From positions 1-64,000 of the forward strand of contig NZ_CABFVH010000007.1 in the NCBI RefSeq assembly GCF_902141855.1: a DNA stretch of 64,000 nt, read 5' to 3'. A program made the translations under genes and the position numbers. The first letter of the stretch is position 1. Every line of letters starts with the position of its first letter. The notes under the pieces were generated by a model. The model did not search any database and had not been told where the DNA came from. It was given only the letters and a program-made list of their open reading frames with translations. Origin of the DNA: Methylobacterium dankookense (GTDB lineage: Bacteria; Pseudomonadota; Alphaproteobacteria; Rhizobiales; Beijerinckiaceae). Below, one piece after another: positions 36,007 to 44,272 of the stretch.

Positions 36007-37332
36007 TCAGACGCGCTTGATCCGGGCCAGCAGGTCGACCGGCGCCAGGGTCTCGCGCTCGCCGCCCGCGCGCCGCTTCAGCTCGACCTTGCCCTCGGCG
36101 AGCCCCTTGGGCCCGACCACCACCTGCCAGGGCAGGCCGATCAGGTCGGCCGTGGCGAACTTGGCGCCGGGGCGCTCGTCGCGGTCGTCGTAGAGCACGG
36201 AGACGCCCGCCGCCTCGAGCTGCGCCTGGATCTCGCCGCAGGCGGCGTCGGTGGCCGCGTCGCCGACCTTCAGGTTGATCAGGGCCACGTCGAAGGGCGC
36301 GACCGAATCCGGCCAGATGATGCCCGCCTCGTCGTGGCTCGCCTCGATGATCGCGGCGACGAGCCGGCTCGGGCCGATGCCGTAGGAGCCCATATGGACC
36401 GGGCGCTCGATGCCGTCGGGACCCGCCACCTTGGCGCCCATCGGCTCGGAATACTTGGTGCCGAAATAGAAGATGTGCCCGACCTCGATGCCGCGGGCCG
36501 CCATGCGGCTCTCCTCCGGCACCTCGGCGAAGGCGTCCGGCTCGTGCATCTCGTCGGTGGCGGCGTAGTGCGAGGTCCAGGCATCGACGAGGCCCTGGAG
36601 CCCGGCGACGTCCTCGAAATCGGTGGTGGCGGCCGGGATCTCGAAGTCGAGATAGGCCTTGTCGCAGAAGACCTCGCTCTCGCCGGTCTTGGCCAGGATG
36701 ATGAACTCGTGGCTGAGGTCGCCGCCGATCGGGCCGGTATCGGCGCGCATCGGGATCGCCTTGAGGCCGAGCCCCGCGAAGGTGCGCAGATAGGCCACGA
36801 ACATGCGGTTATAGGCGTGGCGGGCGCCGGCCTGGTCGAGATCGAAGGAATAGGCGTCCTTCATCAGGAACTCGCGCGAGCGCATGGTGCCGAAGCGCGG
36901 CCGCACCTCGTCGCGGAACTTCCAGGAGATCTGGTAGAGGTTCTTGGGCAGGTCCTTGTAGGAGCGCACGCTCGCGCGGAAGATCTCGGTGATGACCTCC
37001 TCGGCGGTCGGGCCGTAGAGCATCTCGCGCTCGTGCCGGTCCTTGAGGCGCAGCATCTCCTTGCCATAGGCCTCGTAGCGGCCGGATTCGCGCCAGAGCT
37101 CGGCCGATTGCACGGTCGGCATCAGCAGCTCGACGGCGCCGGCCCGGTCCTGCTCCTCGCGGATCACCGCGCAGACCCTGTTCAGCACGCGCAGGCCCAG
37201 CGGCAGCCAGGCATAGATGCCCGCCGCCTCCTGGCGGACGAGGCCCGCCCGCAGCATCAGGCGGTGAGAGACGATCTCCGCCTCCTTCGGCGTCTCGCGC
37301 AGGGTGGGGAGGAAGTAGCGGGAGAGACGCAT
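36007..37332 (-). CDS. proS: Prolyl-tRNA synthetase
   Basis: A 441-residue class IIa synthetase of the short bacterial type lacking the INS editing domain, as usual in alphaproteobacteria. Motif 2 is visible ([21 protein letters not shown]), as is the [13 protein letters not shown] substrate region. The anticodon-binding domain occupies the last 100 residues ([23 protein letters not shown]). ATG 37332 gives [19 protein letters not shown], the family start, rather than an open upstream extension. Confidence 0.94.
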   Translation of the reverse strand: MRLSRYFLPTLRETPKEAEIVSHRLMLRAGLVRQEAAGIYAWLPLGLRVLNRVCAVIREEQDRAGAVELLMPTVQSAELWRESGRYEAYGKEMLRLKDRHEREMLYGPTAEEVITEIFRASVRSYKDLPKNLYQISWKFRDEVRPRFGTMRSREFLMKDAYSFDLDQAGARHAYNRMFVAYLRTFAGLGLKAIPMRADTGPIGGDLSHEFIILAKTGESEVFCDKAYLDFEIPAATTDFEDVAGLQGLVDAWTSHYAATDEMHEPDAFAEVPEESRMAARGIEVGHIFYFGTKYSEPMGAKVAGPDGIERPVHMGSYGIGPSRLVAAIIEASHDEAGIIWPDSVAPFDVALINLKVGDAATDAACGEIQAQLEAAGVSVLYDDRDERPGAKFATADLIGLPWQVVVGPKGLAEGKVELKRRAGGERETLAPVDLLARIKRV

Positions 37333-37556
37333 GGCGGTCCGACGACGATCCGGGTGCAGCTGAGCAGGGGGCGTAGGCCCGATGCCGAGGGCACACAACA
37401 CATTGCCCCGGGAAAACACAAGCGTCGCCCGGGCTTGCTTGCCGTCGCAGGGTCGTTTCCGCGCCCCCTGAGGTCGCGCCGACACCCAGGGACCGCAATG
37501 GCAGTTGGGGACGCTCCTTCGACGGCAAAAAAGAGCAAATTTCTGCCACGAGGGTC

Positions 37557-37585
37557 GTGACAGCACGAACTGTTGTTCCTATAAG
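37557..37585 (+). promoter_or_regulatory. Sigma-70-type promoter for an intergenic RNA
   Basis: GTGACA (37557-37562) and TATAAG (37580-37585) are exactly 17 bases apart. An A/T-rich tract (AAAAAAGAGCAAATTT) 15-30 bases upstream resembles an UP element. No gene starts downstream on this strand. Confidence 0.6.
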
Positions 37586-37591
37586 CGTCCT

Positions 37592-37740
37592 CGCGATGTT
37601 TGCGACGCCCGGTTGAGGTGGCGCAGGGTCCGAGTCTCGGGAGGAAAATGCGACCGCCGCGCAGCCAATGCGCAGGTTCTCAAAGGTCCAGCCATCGACG
37701 AACGTTTCTCAAAGCAAGGCCTCGGGCCTTGCTTTTTTGT
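37592..37740 (+). ncRNA. Candidate small RNA between proS and the DUF1467 gene
   Basis: About 150 bases bounded by a good promoter (37557-37585) and an excellent terminator (37712-37740). Both flanking genes are on the other strand. The longest ATG frame is six codons (MFATPG). Local hairpins include GCGCA/TGCGC and CCGA/TCGG. I looked for SRP RNA, RNase P and tmRNA signatures and saw none. 6S RNA is not excluded but is not supported. The rest of 37333-37775 is featureless. Confidence 0.55.
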
Positions 37741-37745
37741 TTTCG
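37712..37745 (+). terminator. Rho-independent terminator of the candidate small RNA
   Basis: AAGCAAGGCC and GGCCTTGCTT form a perfect 10-bp stem with a TCG loop, followed by TTTTGTTTT. The strength and orientation point to a short plus-strand transcript ending here. As the stem is symmetric and followed on the minus strand by GAGAAACG, it is not a minus-strand terminator. Confidence 0.85.
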
Positions 37746-37775
37746 GACCCTGTTCGCAGCGGCCGCCTGCGCTCG

Positions 37776-38111
37776 CTACAGGCCGGCGAGCGGAAAGATC
37801 GCCAGCGCGGCGAGGAAGACGACCCCGGCGAACAGGGTGGTCCACACGGCCTTCTCCCGCAGGCGCGGGGCGGCCGGCGCGCCGGGATCCTGGCCCGGTA
37901 CGATGTGCTCGGGCCGCATCTCGGGCTGGTTGCGGATCGGCAGGATCGCGAAGAGCAGCGTCCACCAGACCACGAAATAGAGGGCGGCGGCCCCGAACAC
38001 GGTGAGCTTGAACAGGGCCACGGCCGCCGCCACGAAGGCGGCGACCAGCACCACGACCAGCGCGAGGGTGCGCCAGGTCGAGTGCGCCACGGCTGCCAGG
38101 AACCCGCTCAC
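37776..38111 (-). CDS. DUF1467 membrane protein
   Basis: A 111-residue protein. The core (FGAAALYFVVWWTLLFAILP...DPGAPAAPRLREKAVWTTLFAG) is the DUF1467 domain, two helices around a short Pro-rich loop. The chosen GTG start at 38111 adds an extra N-terminal helix (TLALVVVLVAAFVAAAVALF); a family-length product would begin near residue 33, but no start codon lies there. It begins four bases after the epimerase stop, so it is coupled to it. Function unknown; linkage to epimerase and proS is conserved in alphaproteobacteria. Confidence 0.8.
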   Translation of the reverse strand: MSGFLAAVAHSTWRTLALVVVLVAAFVAAAVALFKLTVFGAAALYFVVWWTLLFAILPIRNQPEMRPEHIVPGQDPGAPAAPRLREKAVWTTLFAGVVFLAALAIFPLAGL

Positions 38112-38115
38112 CGGC

Positions 38116-38520
38116 TCAGACCTGCTCCAGCTCGACCAGCGTGCCGAGGAAGTCCTTCGGGTGCAGGAACAGCACCGGCTTGCCGTGCGCGCCGATCTTC
38201 GGCTCGCCGGTGCCGAGCACGCGGGCGCCCTGCGCCTTCAGCTTGTCGCGGGCGGCGAGGATGTCGTCCACCTCGTAGCAGACGTGGTGGATGCCCCCGC
38301 CCGGGTTGCGCTCGACGAAGGCCTCGATCGGCGAGCCCTCGCCGAGCGGCGACATCAGCTCGATCTTGCTGTTGGGAAGCTCCACGAACACCACCGTCAC
38401 GCCGTGCTCGGGCTGCGGCAGCGGCGGCTTCACGGTAGCGCCGAGCGTATCGCGATAGGTGGCGACCGCCGCGTCGAGGTCGCGCACGGCGATGGCCACA
38501 TGGTTCAGGCGCCCGATCAT
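38116..38520 (-). CDS. mce: Methylmalonyl-CoA/ethylmalonyl-CoA epimerase
   Basis: A 134-residue VOC-fold enzyme interconverting the stereoisomers of methylmalonyl-CoA, and in methylotrophs also ethylmalonyl-CoA. Metal-ligand candidates are His7, Glu54, His79 and Glu130. The motifs NHVAIAVRDLDAA, GIHHVCYEVDD and GKPVLFLHPKDFLGTLVELEQ are those of the family. It is needed in the ethylmalonyl-CoA pathway for glyoxylate regeneration or in propionyl-CoA use. It is transcribed after rnj, with a 257-base gap that contains a large palindrome. Confidence 0.93.
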   Translation of the reverse strand: MIGRLNHVAIAVRDLDAAVATYRDTLGATVKPPLPQPEHGVTVVFVELPNSKIELMSPLGEGSPIEAFVERNPGGGIHHVCYEVDDILAARDKLKAQGARVLGTGEPKIGAHGKPVLFLHPKDFLGTLVELEQV

Positions 38521-38675
38521 TGTCCCACTCCCCGTTTGTCGCGGCGGCGTCGCTGGCGCCGCTCGCCCTGTTCTATGCCTATACCGTTCGGCCCGAAGAC
38601 GCGCGTGCGGCGGGAGCTCTCTCTAGCGGAGAGCGGCCGCACGCCCCAGCGGACTTTCGTCGTCGGGCCGTTCCG

Positions 38676-38718
38676 TTGGAGCTGCTCCCGATCGCGTTGC
38701 AATCGGGAGCAGCTCCAA
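38676..38718. repeat. Perfect 17-bp palindromic intergenic repeat
   Basis: TTGGAGCTGCTCCCGAT and ATCGGGAGCAGCTCCAA are exact inverted copies around CGCGTTGCA. The following bases up to the rnj stop (TTGTTTCGACGCG, GAACCGGCATCCAGTTCGGC, AGAGCGCTCT) resemble the mosaic intergenic repeat common in Hyphomicrobiales. The hairpin could end or stabilise the rnj transcript. Confidence 0.7.
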
Positions 38719-38777
38719 GCCCTTGTTTCGACGCGCCCTATTCGCCGAACCGGCATCCAGTTCGGCTTAAGAGCGCT

Positions 38778-40451
38778 CTAGACCTCGACAACCTGAACGT
38801 GGCAGGCCGGCTTCTTGCCCCAGGCCTCGTTGAGGGCCGTGCGGATCGCCCGGTCGACCGCCTTCTCGACGCCCTCCGAATCCTTCAGCTTGCCTCGCGA
38901 GAGGCCGCCGAGGGTGTCGGTGACGGCATCGACCACCACGTCGATCAGCGCCTGCCCGCTGCGGCCGCGGTTCGGCAGGCCGATGATGTCCACCGCCGGC
39001 TCTCCGAGCACGACGCCGTCCTCGTCGATGGCGAGCGCCACCGAGACGAGGCCCGCCTGGGCGAGCTTGCGCCGCTCGGGGATCGCGCGGTCCTTGTCGT
39101 CGACGAGGACGTTGCCGTCCTTGAACAGGCGGCCGGCCTTGACGTGCTCCACCACGTCCGGCTTGCCGGGCGCGAGCCGGATCAGGGTTCCGTTGCGCGC
39201 CTTGACGACGTTGCCGACGCCCTGCGCCCGCGCGAAGCGGGCATGCTCGTCGAGGTGCAGCGCCTCGCCGTGGACGGGAATCGCTGTCTGCGGCCGCGTC
39301 CAGGCATACATCTGCACCATCTCGTCCCGGCGCGGATGGCCGGACACGTGGACGAGCTCGGTCCGGTCGGTGATGACCTCGACGCCCTGCTCGATCAGGT
39401 CGTTGATGATCGCGCCGACGTCGCGCTCGTTGCCGGGAATGGCGCGCGAGGAGAAGATCACCCGGTCGCCGCCCGCGAGCTGGATGTCGGGATGGTCGCG
39501 GCGCGACACGCGGGCGAGCGCCGCGCGCGGCTCGCCCTGCGAGCCCGTGAGCAGGGCCACGACGCGCTCGCGGGGGAGGTTCTTCCAGGAATCGGAGCGG
39601 CGGAAGTCCGGCAGGCCGTCGAGATAGCCGCATTCCCGGGCGACGTCGATGACGCGGTCCATGGCGCGGCCGACGGCGACCACCTCGCGCCCGCAGGCCT
39701 GCGCCGCCTCCGCCACCGCCCGGATGCGGGCGACGTTCGAGGCGAAGGTCGTCACCGCCACGCGGTGCGGCGCCTCGGCCACGAGCTTGCGGAGCGTCTG
39801 CGAGACCTCGGCCTCGGAGGGCGAGAAGCCCTCGCGCACCACGTTGGTGGAATCGCAGACGATGGCCAGCACACCCTCGTCGCCCAGCGCCTGGAAGGCC
39901 GCGGCCTCGGTGACGTTGCCGGCCACCGGGTTCGGGTCGATCTTCCAGTCGCCGGTATGGAGGACGAGGCCGGCCTTGGTCCGGATCGCCACCGCGTTCG
40001 ATTCGGGGATCGAGTGCGAGACGGGCACGAAGTCGAGCTCGAACGGCCCCACCGTCACGCGCTTGCCGGGCTTCACCTCGCGCAGCTCGACCTTCGGCGC
40101 GCCGGGCTCGCCGAGGCGGCGGGCCTCCAGCAGGTTCTTGGCGAAGCGCGTGGCGTAGACCGGAACCTTGAGGCGCGGCCACAGCTCGCTGATCGCGCCG
40201 ATATGGTCCTCATGCGCGTGGGTGATGAAGATCCCGAGCAGATCCTTGCGCCGCTCCTCGATGAAGGAGAGGTCCGGGAACATCAGGTCGACGCCCGGCA
40301 TCGCCTCCTCACCGGCGAAGCCCATGCCGCAATCGATCATGATCCACTTGCGGCCCTTCTCCGGCCCGAAGCCGTAGAGCGCCGCGTTCATGCCGATCTC
40401 GCCCACCCCGCCCAGCGGCAGGAAGACGAGCTCGTCCTGTCCAGTCGTCAT
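38778..40451 (-). CDS. rnj: Ribonuclease J
   Basis: A 557-residue metallo-beta-lactamase/beta-CASP nuclease with 5'-exo- and endonuclease activity in mRNA turnover and rRNA maturation. The zinc motif HAHEDH is at residues 78-83, with further ligands in LHTGDWKID and the later GHPRRDE segment. The beta-CASP region includes VTTFASNVARI and LLTGSQGEPRAAL. The C-terminal domain ends VVEV. It follows birA by 16 bases, extending the nuo-birA-rnj string. Confidence 0.92.
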   Translation of the reverse strand: MTTGQDELVFLPLGGVGEIGMNAALYGFGPEKGRKWIMIDCGMGFAGEEAMPGVDLMFPDLSFIEERRKDLLGIFITHAHEDHIGAISELWPRLKVPVYATRFAKNLLEARRLGEPGAPKVELREVKPGKRVTVGPFELDFVPVSHSIPESNAVAIRTKAGLVLHTGDWKIDPNPVAGNVTEAAAFQALGDEGVLAIVCDSTNVVREGFSPSEAEVSQTLRKLVAEAPHRVAVTTFASNVARIRAVAEAAQACGREVVAVGRAMDRVIDVARECGYLDGLPDFRRSDSWKNLPRERVVALLTGSQGEPRAALARVSRRDHPDIQLAGGDRVIFSSRAIPGNERDVGAIINDLIEQGVEVITDRTELVHVSGHPRRDEMVQMYAWTRPQTAIPVHGEALHLDEHARFARAQGVGNVVKARNGTLIRLAPGKPDVVEHVKAGRLFKDGNVLVDDKDRAIPERRKLAQAGLVSVALAIDEDGVVLGEPAVDIIGLPNRGRSGQALIDVVVDAVTDTLGGLSRGKLKDSEGVEKAVDRAIRTALNEAWGKKPACHVQVVEV

Positions 40452-40467
40452 CGTCCGTCGTCCAATC

Positions 40468-41292
40468 TCACGCCGCCGTCGCGGCCGTTCCGAAATGCAC
40501 CTCGCCCGCCGTCACGGTATGTCGCGTGCCGTCCGGGGCGAGGATCACGAGCCGCCCCCCCTCGTCGATCTCCTCGAAGCGCCCCCGCAAGGTCGCCGTA
40601 CCGGTCTCGACCGCGATCGGGCCGCCGAGGCCCGCCGCCCGCGCGAGCCACCGCCCGCGAATTCCCGCGAAGCCGCGCCCCCCGTCCCAGGCCCGCGCCG
40701 CGGCGGCGAGCCGGTCGCTCAGGTGCTGCAGCACCGTCTCCGCATCCGCCGCGAACCCGGCCCCCGACAGGGCGGCGGCCCGATCCGCCACGCCCTCGGG
40801 AACGCCGGCCACGTTCACGCCGAAGCCGATCACCACCGCGCGCCGGCCGCCGGGCAGCGTCTCCGCCTCCAGCAGGATCCCGGCCAACTTGGCCGATCCG
40901 AGCAGCACGTCGTTCGGCCATTTCAGCCGGAACGGCCGTGCCGCCTCCGAGTCGTCCCCGCCCGGCCCGGTGCCGCAGGCTTCCTCGAGCGCCTCGGCGA
41001 GCGCCACGCCCGCGACGAAGCCCAGGGTCGCCAGCCGCTCGGGCTCGATCCCGGCCGCGGGCCAAAGCACGCTCGCCGCGAGGTTGCCCGGGACCGAGTC
41101 CCAGACATTGCCGCGGCGCCCGCGACCGGCCTCCTGGCGCCGCGCCGCGATCCAGAGCGGGCCGACCTCGCCCGCCCGCGCGAGCGCCATCGCCTCCCCG
41201 TTCGTCGACCCGAGCCGGTCGTGAACGTGGAGGCGATGGCCCAGATCCCTGGCGGTGGCGCCGAGGCGATAGCCCGTCGAAGCGTCGGCCAA
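40468..41292 (-). CDS. birA: Biotin-[acetyl-CoA-carboxylase] ligase BirA
   Basis: A 274-residue biotin protein ligase without the N-terminal DNA-binding domain of E. coli BirA, so it is an enzyme and not a repressor. Active-site motifs are GRGRRGNVWDSVPGN, FRLKWPNDVLL (biotin and AMP pocket) and GIGVNV-like GFGVNVAG. The C-terminal SH3-like domain ends with HTVTAGEVHFG. No ATG is available before the conserved STNGEAM region, so TTG 41292, five bases after the nuoN stop, is the likely start. Confidence 0.87.
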   Translation of the reverse strand: MADASTGYRLGATARDLGHRLHVHDRLGSTNGEAMALARAGEVGPLWIAARRQEAGRGRRGNVWDSVPGNLAASVLWPAAGIEPERLATLGFVAGVALAEALEEACGTGPGGDDSEAARPFRLKWPNDVLLGSAKLAGILLEAETLPGGRRAVVIGFGVNVAGVPEGVADRAAALSGAGFAADAETVLQHLSDRLAAAARAWDGGRGFAGIRGRWLARAAGLGGPIAVETGTATLRGRFEEIDEGGRLVILAPDGTRHTVTAGEVHFGTAATAA

Positions 41293-41297
41293 GGCTC

Positions 41298-42743
41298 TCA
41301 GAACAGCGACTTGGCGGCCGCTCCCGCAGCGCCGACGAGGGGCGCCGGCAACAGCCAGAACAGGATCACCACGATGCTCGACAGGGTGAGCACCACGAGT
41401 GAGCCGATCGGCATCGCCTCGTAGGGCGCCTTCGGCTCGTCGAAATACATGATCCGCACGACGCGCAGGTAATAGTAGGCGCCCACCACGCTGGTCACGA
41501 CACCGATCACCGCCAGCACCACGAGGCCCGCCTTGATCGCCGCGGCGAAGACGTAGAACTTCGCGAAGAAGCCGGCCAGCGGCGGGATGCCGGCGAGCGA
41601 GAACATCATCATCGCCAGGCAGAACGCCATCCAGGGATGGGTGCGCGAGAGGCCCGACAGGTCCTCGATCGTCTCGAACATCTCGTTGCGGCGGCGCATC
41701 GAGAGGATGATCGCGAAGGCGCCGAGCGTCATCGCGAGGTAGATGATCATGTAGATCACCACGCCGCGGATGCCCTCCTCGGAGCCGGAGGCGAGGCCGA
41801 TCAGCGCGTAGCCGATATTGCCGATCGAGGAATAGGCCATCAGGCGCTTGATGTTGCGCTGCCCGATCGCCGCGAAGGAGCCGAGCGCCATCGAGGCGAT
41901 AGAGATGAAGACGATGATCTGCTGCCAGATCGCGGTCACGTCCGGCAGGGCGCCGATGAAGACGCGCACCGTCATCGCCACCGCGGCCATCTTCGGGGCC
42001 GAGGCGAAGAAGGCGGTCACCGGGGTCGGCGAGCCCTCGTAGACGTCGGGCGTCCACATGTGGAACGGCACCGCCGACATCTTGAAGGCGACGCCCGCGG
42101 CCACGAACACGATGCCGAGCACGATGCCGAAGCCGGCATTCTCGTTCAGCACCGAGACGATGCCGGGGAAGGAGACGGTGCCGGTGAAGCCGTAGATCAG
42201 CGAGGAGCCGTAGAGCAGCATGCCGGAGGAGAGCGCGCCGAGCACGAAGTACTTCAGCCCGGCCTCGGTCGACTTCAGGTCGTCGCGATGGAACGAGGCG
42301 ATGACGTAGGCGGCGAGCGATTGCAGCTCGAGGCCGAGATAGAGCGCGATCAGGTCGTTGGCCGAGACCATGACCATCATGCCGATCGTGGAGAGCACGA
42401 TCAGGATCGGGTACTCGAACCGGTCGATCCGCTCGCGCTGGAAGTAGTCGCGCGAGAGCAGGATCGCGGCAGCCGAGCCGAGCAGGACCAGCGCCTTCAT
42501 CACCTTGGCGAAGCTGTCCTGGATGAAGGCGCCGGACAGGGTCGTCACCTTGATGCCGGGCGCCTGCGAGACCACCACGAAGAGGGCCAGCAGCAGGAGG
42601 ATGAGGGCGCCGACATTGACGCCCTCGACGGAGCGCTCGCCGCGGAAGGCGCCGTAGAGGATCAGCACCATCACCCCGACGCTCAGGATGATCTCGGGGA
42701 TGAGCGGCGCCAGGGTGGGCAGGACGGAGTGCACGGTCGGCAT
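41298..42743 (-). CDS. nuoN: NADH-quinone oxidoreductase subunit N
   Basis: A 481-residue antiporter-like proton-pumping subunit of complex I, with about 14 membrane helices. It has the functional glutamate/lysine framework of the family (LYLGLELQSLAAYVI, MSAVPFHMWTPDVYEGSPTPV, NIKRLMAYSSIGNIGYALIGL). ATG 42743 is the first codon of a Nuo-like leader. The stop precedes birA by a few bases. It is the last of 14 nuo genes on this strand. Confidence 0.94.
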   Translation of the reverse strand: MPTVHSVLPTLAPLIPEIILSVGVMVLILYGAFRGERSVEGVNVGALILLLLALFVVVSQAPGIKVTTLSGAFIQDSFAKVMKALVLLGSAAAILLSRDYFQRERIDRFEYPILIVLSTIGMMVMVSANDLIALYLGLELQSLAAYVIASFHRDDLKSTEAGLKYFVLGALSSGMLLYGSSLIYGFTGTVSFPGIVSVLNENAGFGIVLGIVFVAAGVAFKMSAVPFHMWTPDVYEGSPTPVTAFFASAPKMAAVAMTVRVFIGALPDVTAIWQQIIVFISIASMALGSFAAIGQRNIKRLMAYSSIGNIGYALIGLASGSEEGIRGVVIYMIIYLAMTLGAFAIILSMRRRNEMFETIEDLSGLSRTHPWMAFCLAMMMFSLAGIPPLAGFFAKFYVFAAAIKAGLVVLAVIGVVTSVVGAYYYLRVVRIMYFDEPKAPYEAMPIGSLVVLTLSSIVVILFWLLPAPLVGAAGAAAKSLF

Positions 42744-42751
42744 CGGTGACC

Positions 42752-44272
42752 TCAGCGCGCGAGCGGCAGCGCGGCGGCCGCGGTCTGCGTGTTCGAGAGG
42801 GCGGTGCGGATGCCGGCCATGAGTTGCTCCGTCGACGGCGCGAACACGTCGAGGATCGGGGCCGGGTGCACGCCGTAATAGATCGTCAGGGCGACGAGGG
42901 GGGCGAGGATGATCTTCTCGCGGGTGTCGAGATCGAGGATGCCCTGGAGGCTCGGCTTCTCCAGCTTCCCGTAGATCACCCGCGCGTAGAGCCACAGCGC
43001 GTAGCCCGCCGAGAGGATGATGCCGAAGACCGAGAAGAAGGCGACCGTCGGGTTGGCCTTGAAGGCGCCCATCATGGCCAGGAACTCGCCGACGAAGCCG
43101 GAGGTGCCGGGCAGGCCGACATTGGCCATGGTGAAGACCATCATCGCCGCCGCGTAGAGCGGCATCCGCTTCACGAGGCCGCCATAGGCCGCGATCTCGC
43201 GGGTGTGCATACGGTCGTAGACCACGCCGACGCAGAGGAAGAGCGCGCCCGACACGATGCCGTGCGAGATCATCAGGAACAGCGCGCCCTGGATGCCCTG
43301 CTCGTTCAGCGTGAACAGGCCGAGCGTCACGAAGCCCATATGCGCCACGGAGGAGTAGGCGATCAGCTTCTTGATGTCGGTCTGCATCATCGCGGTGAGC
43401 GAGGTGAAGATGATCGCGATGATCGACAGGGCGAAAACGAGCGGCGCGAACTCGTGGCTCGCATCCGGCAGCATCGGCAGCGAGATCCGGATGAAGCCGT
43501 AGCCGCCCATCTTGAGGAGGATGCCCGCCAGGATCACCGAGCCCGCCGTCGGTGCCTCGACGTGGGCGTCGGGGAGCCAGGTATGGACCGGCCACATCGG
43601 CATCTTCACCGCGAAGGAGGCGAAGAAGGCGAGCCACAGCCAGGTCTGCATATGCGCCGGGAAGCGGGTCTGCAGCAGGGTCGGGATATCGGTCGTGCCG
43701 GCGTACCAGTACATCGCCATGATGGCGAGCAGCATCAGCACCGAGCCGAGCAGGGTGTAGAGGAAGAACTTGAAGCTCGCGTAGATGCGCCGCTTGCCGC
43801 CCCAGATGCCGATGATGAGGAACATCGGGATCAGGCCGGCCTCGAAGAATAGGTAGAACAGCACCAGGTCGAGGGCGCAGAACACGCCGATCATCGTCGT
43901 CTCGAGGACGAGGAAGGCGACGAAGTACTCCTTCACCCGGGTGTCGATCGAGTGCCACGACGCGCCGATGCAGAAGGGCATCAGGAAGGTCGTCAGCAGC
44001 ATCAGCGGCATCGAGAAGCCGTCGAGGCCGAGCTTGAACCGGATCGTCTCGGTGATCCAGGCATGGCTCTCGACGAGCTGGAAGCTCGGCGAGGACGGGT
44101 CGAAGCGGTTCCAGGCGACCAGCGAGAGCAGGAAGGTGACGATCGTCGTCGCGAGCGCAGCCCAGCGGGCGTTGCGCTTCACGCTCTCCTCGTCACCGCG
44201 CAGGGTGAGGATGAAGGCCGCGCCGCAGAGCGGGACGATGAGGAGGCCGGAGAGGATCCCGAGGCCGAACAT
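42752..44272 (-). CDS. nuoM: NADH-quinone oxidoreductase subunit M
   Basis: A 506-residue antiporter-like proton-channel subunit. Key segments are [16 protein letters not shown] (with the essential Glu), [36 protein letters not shown] and [17 protein letters not shown]. Fourteen helices fit the family. Its start shares one base with the nuoL stop region, and nuoN begins nine bases after its stop, giving strong coupling. Confidence 0.95.
   Translation of the reverse strand: MFGLGILSGLLIVPLCGAAFILTLRGDEESVKRNARWAALATTIVTFLLSLVAWNRFDPSSPSFQLVESHAWITETIRFKLGLDGFSMPLMLLTTFLMPFCIGASWHSIDTRVKEYFVAFLVLETTMIGVFCALDLVLFYLFFEAGLIPMFLIIGIWGGKRRIYASFKFFLYTLLGSVLMLLAIMAMYWYAGTTDIPTLLQTRFPAHMQTWLWLAFFASFAVKMPMWPVHTWLPDAHVEAPTAGSVILAGILLKMGGYGFIRISLPMLPDASHEFAPLVFALSIIAIIFTSLTAMMQTDIKKLIAYSSVAHMGFVTLGLFTLNEQGIQGALFLMISHGIVSGALFLCVGVVYDRMHTREIAAYGGLVKRMPLYAAAMMVFTMANVGLPGTSGFVGEFLAMMGAFKANPTVAFFSVFGIILSAGYALWLYARVIYGKLEKPSLQGILDLDTREKIILAPLVALTIYYGVHPAPILDVFAPSTEQLMAGIRTALSNTQTAAAALPLAR

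Noticed and set aside
37592-37740. 6S RNA or SRP RNA identity for the small RNA
   Set aside because: The SRP tetraloop motif (GGAAG/GCAGCC region) is absent and no long closing helix with a central bulge was found by eye; left as an unassigned RNA.
38520-41402. A 960-codon open frame opposite rnj and birA
   Set aside because: It crosses several real genes and the intergenic palindrome, and its sequence is low-complexity (Arg/Pro/Ala) at the end; a GC artefact.
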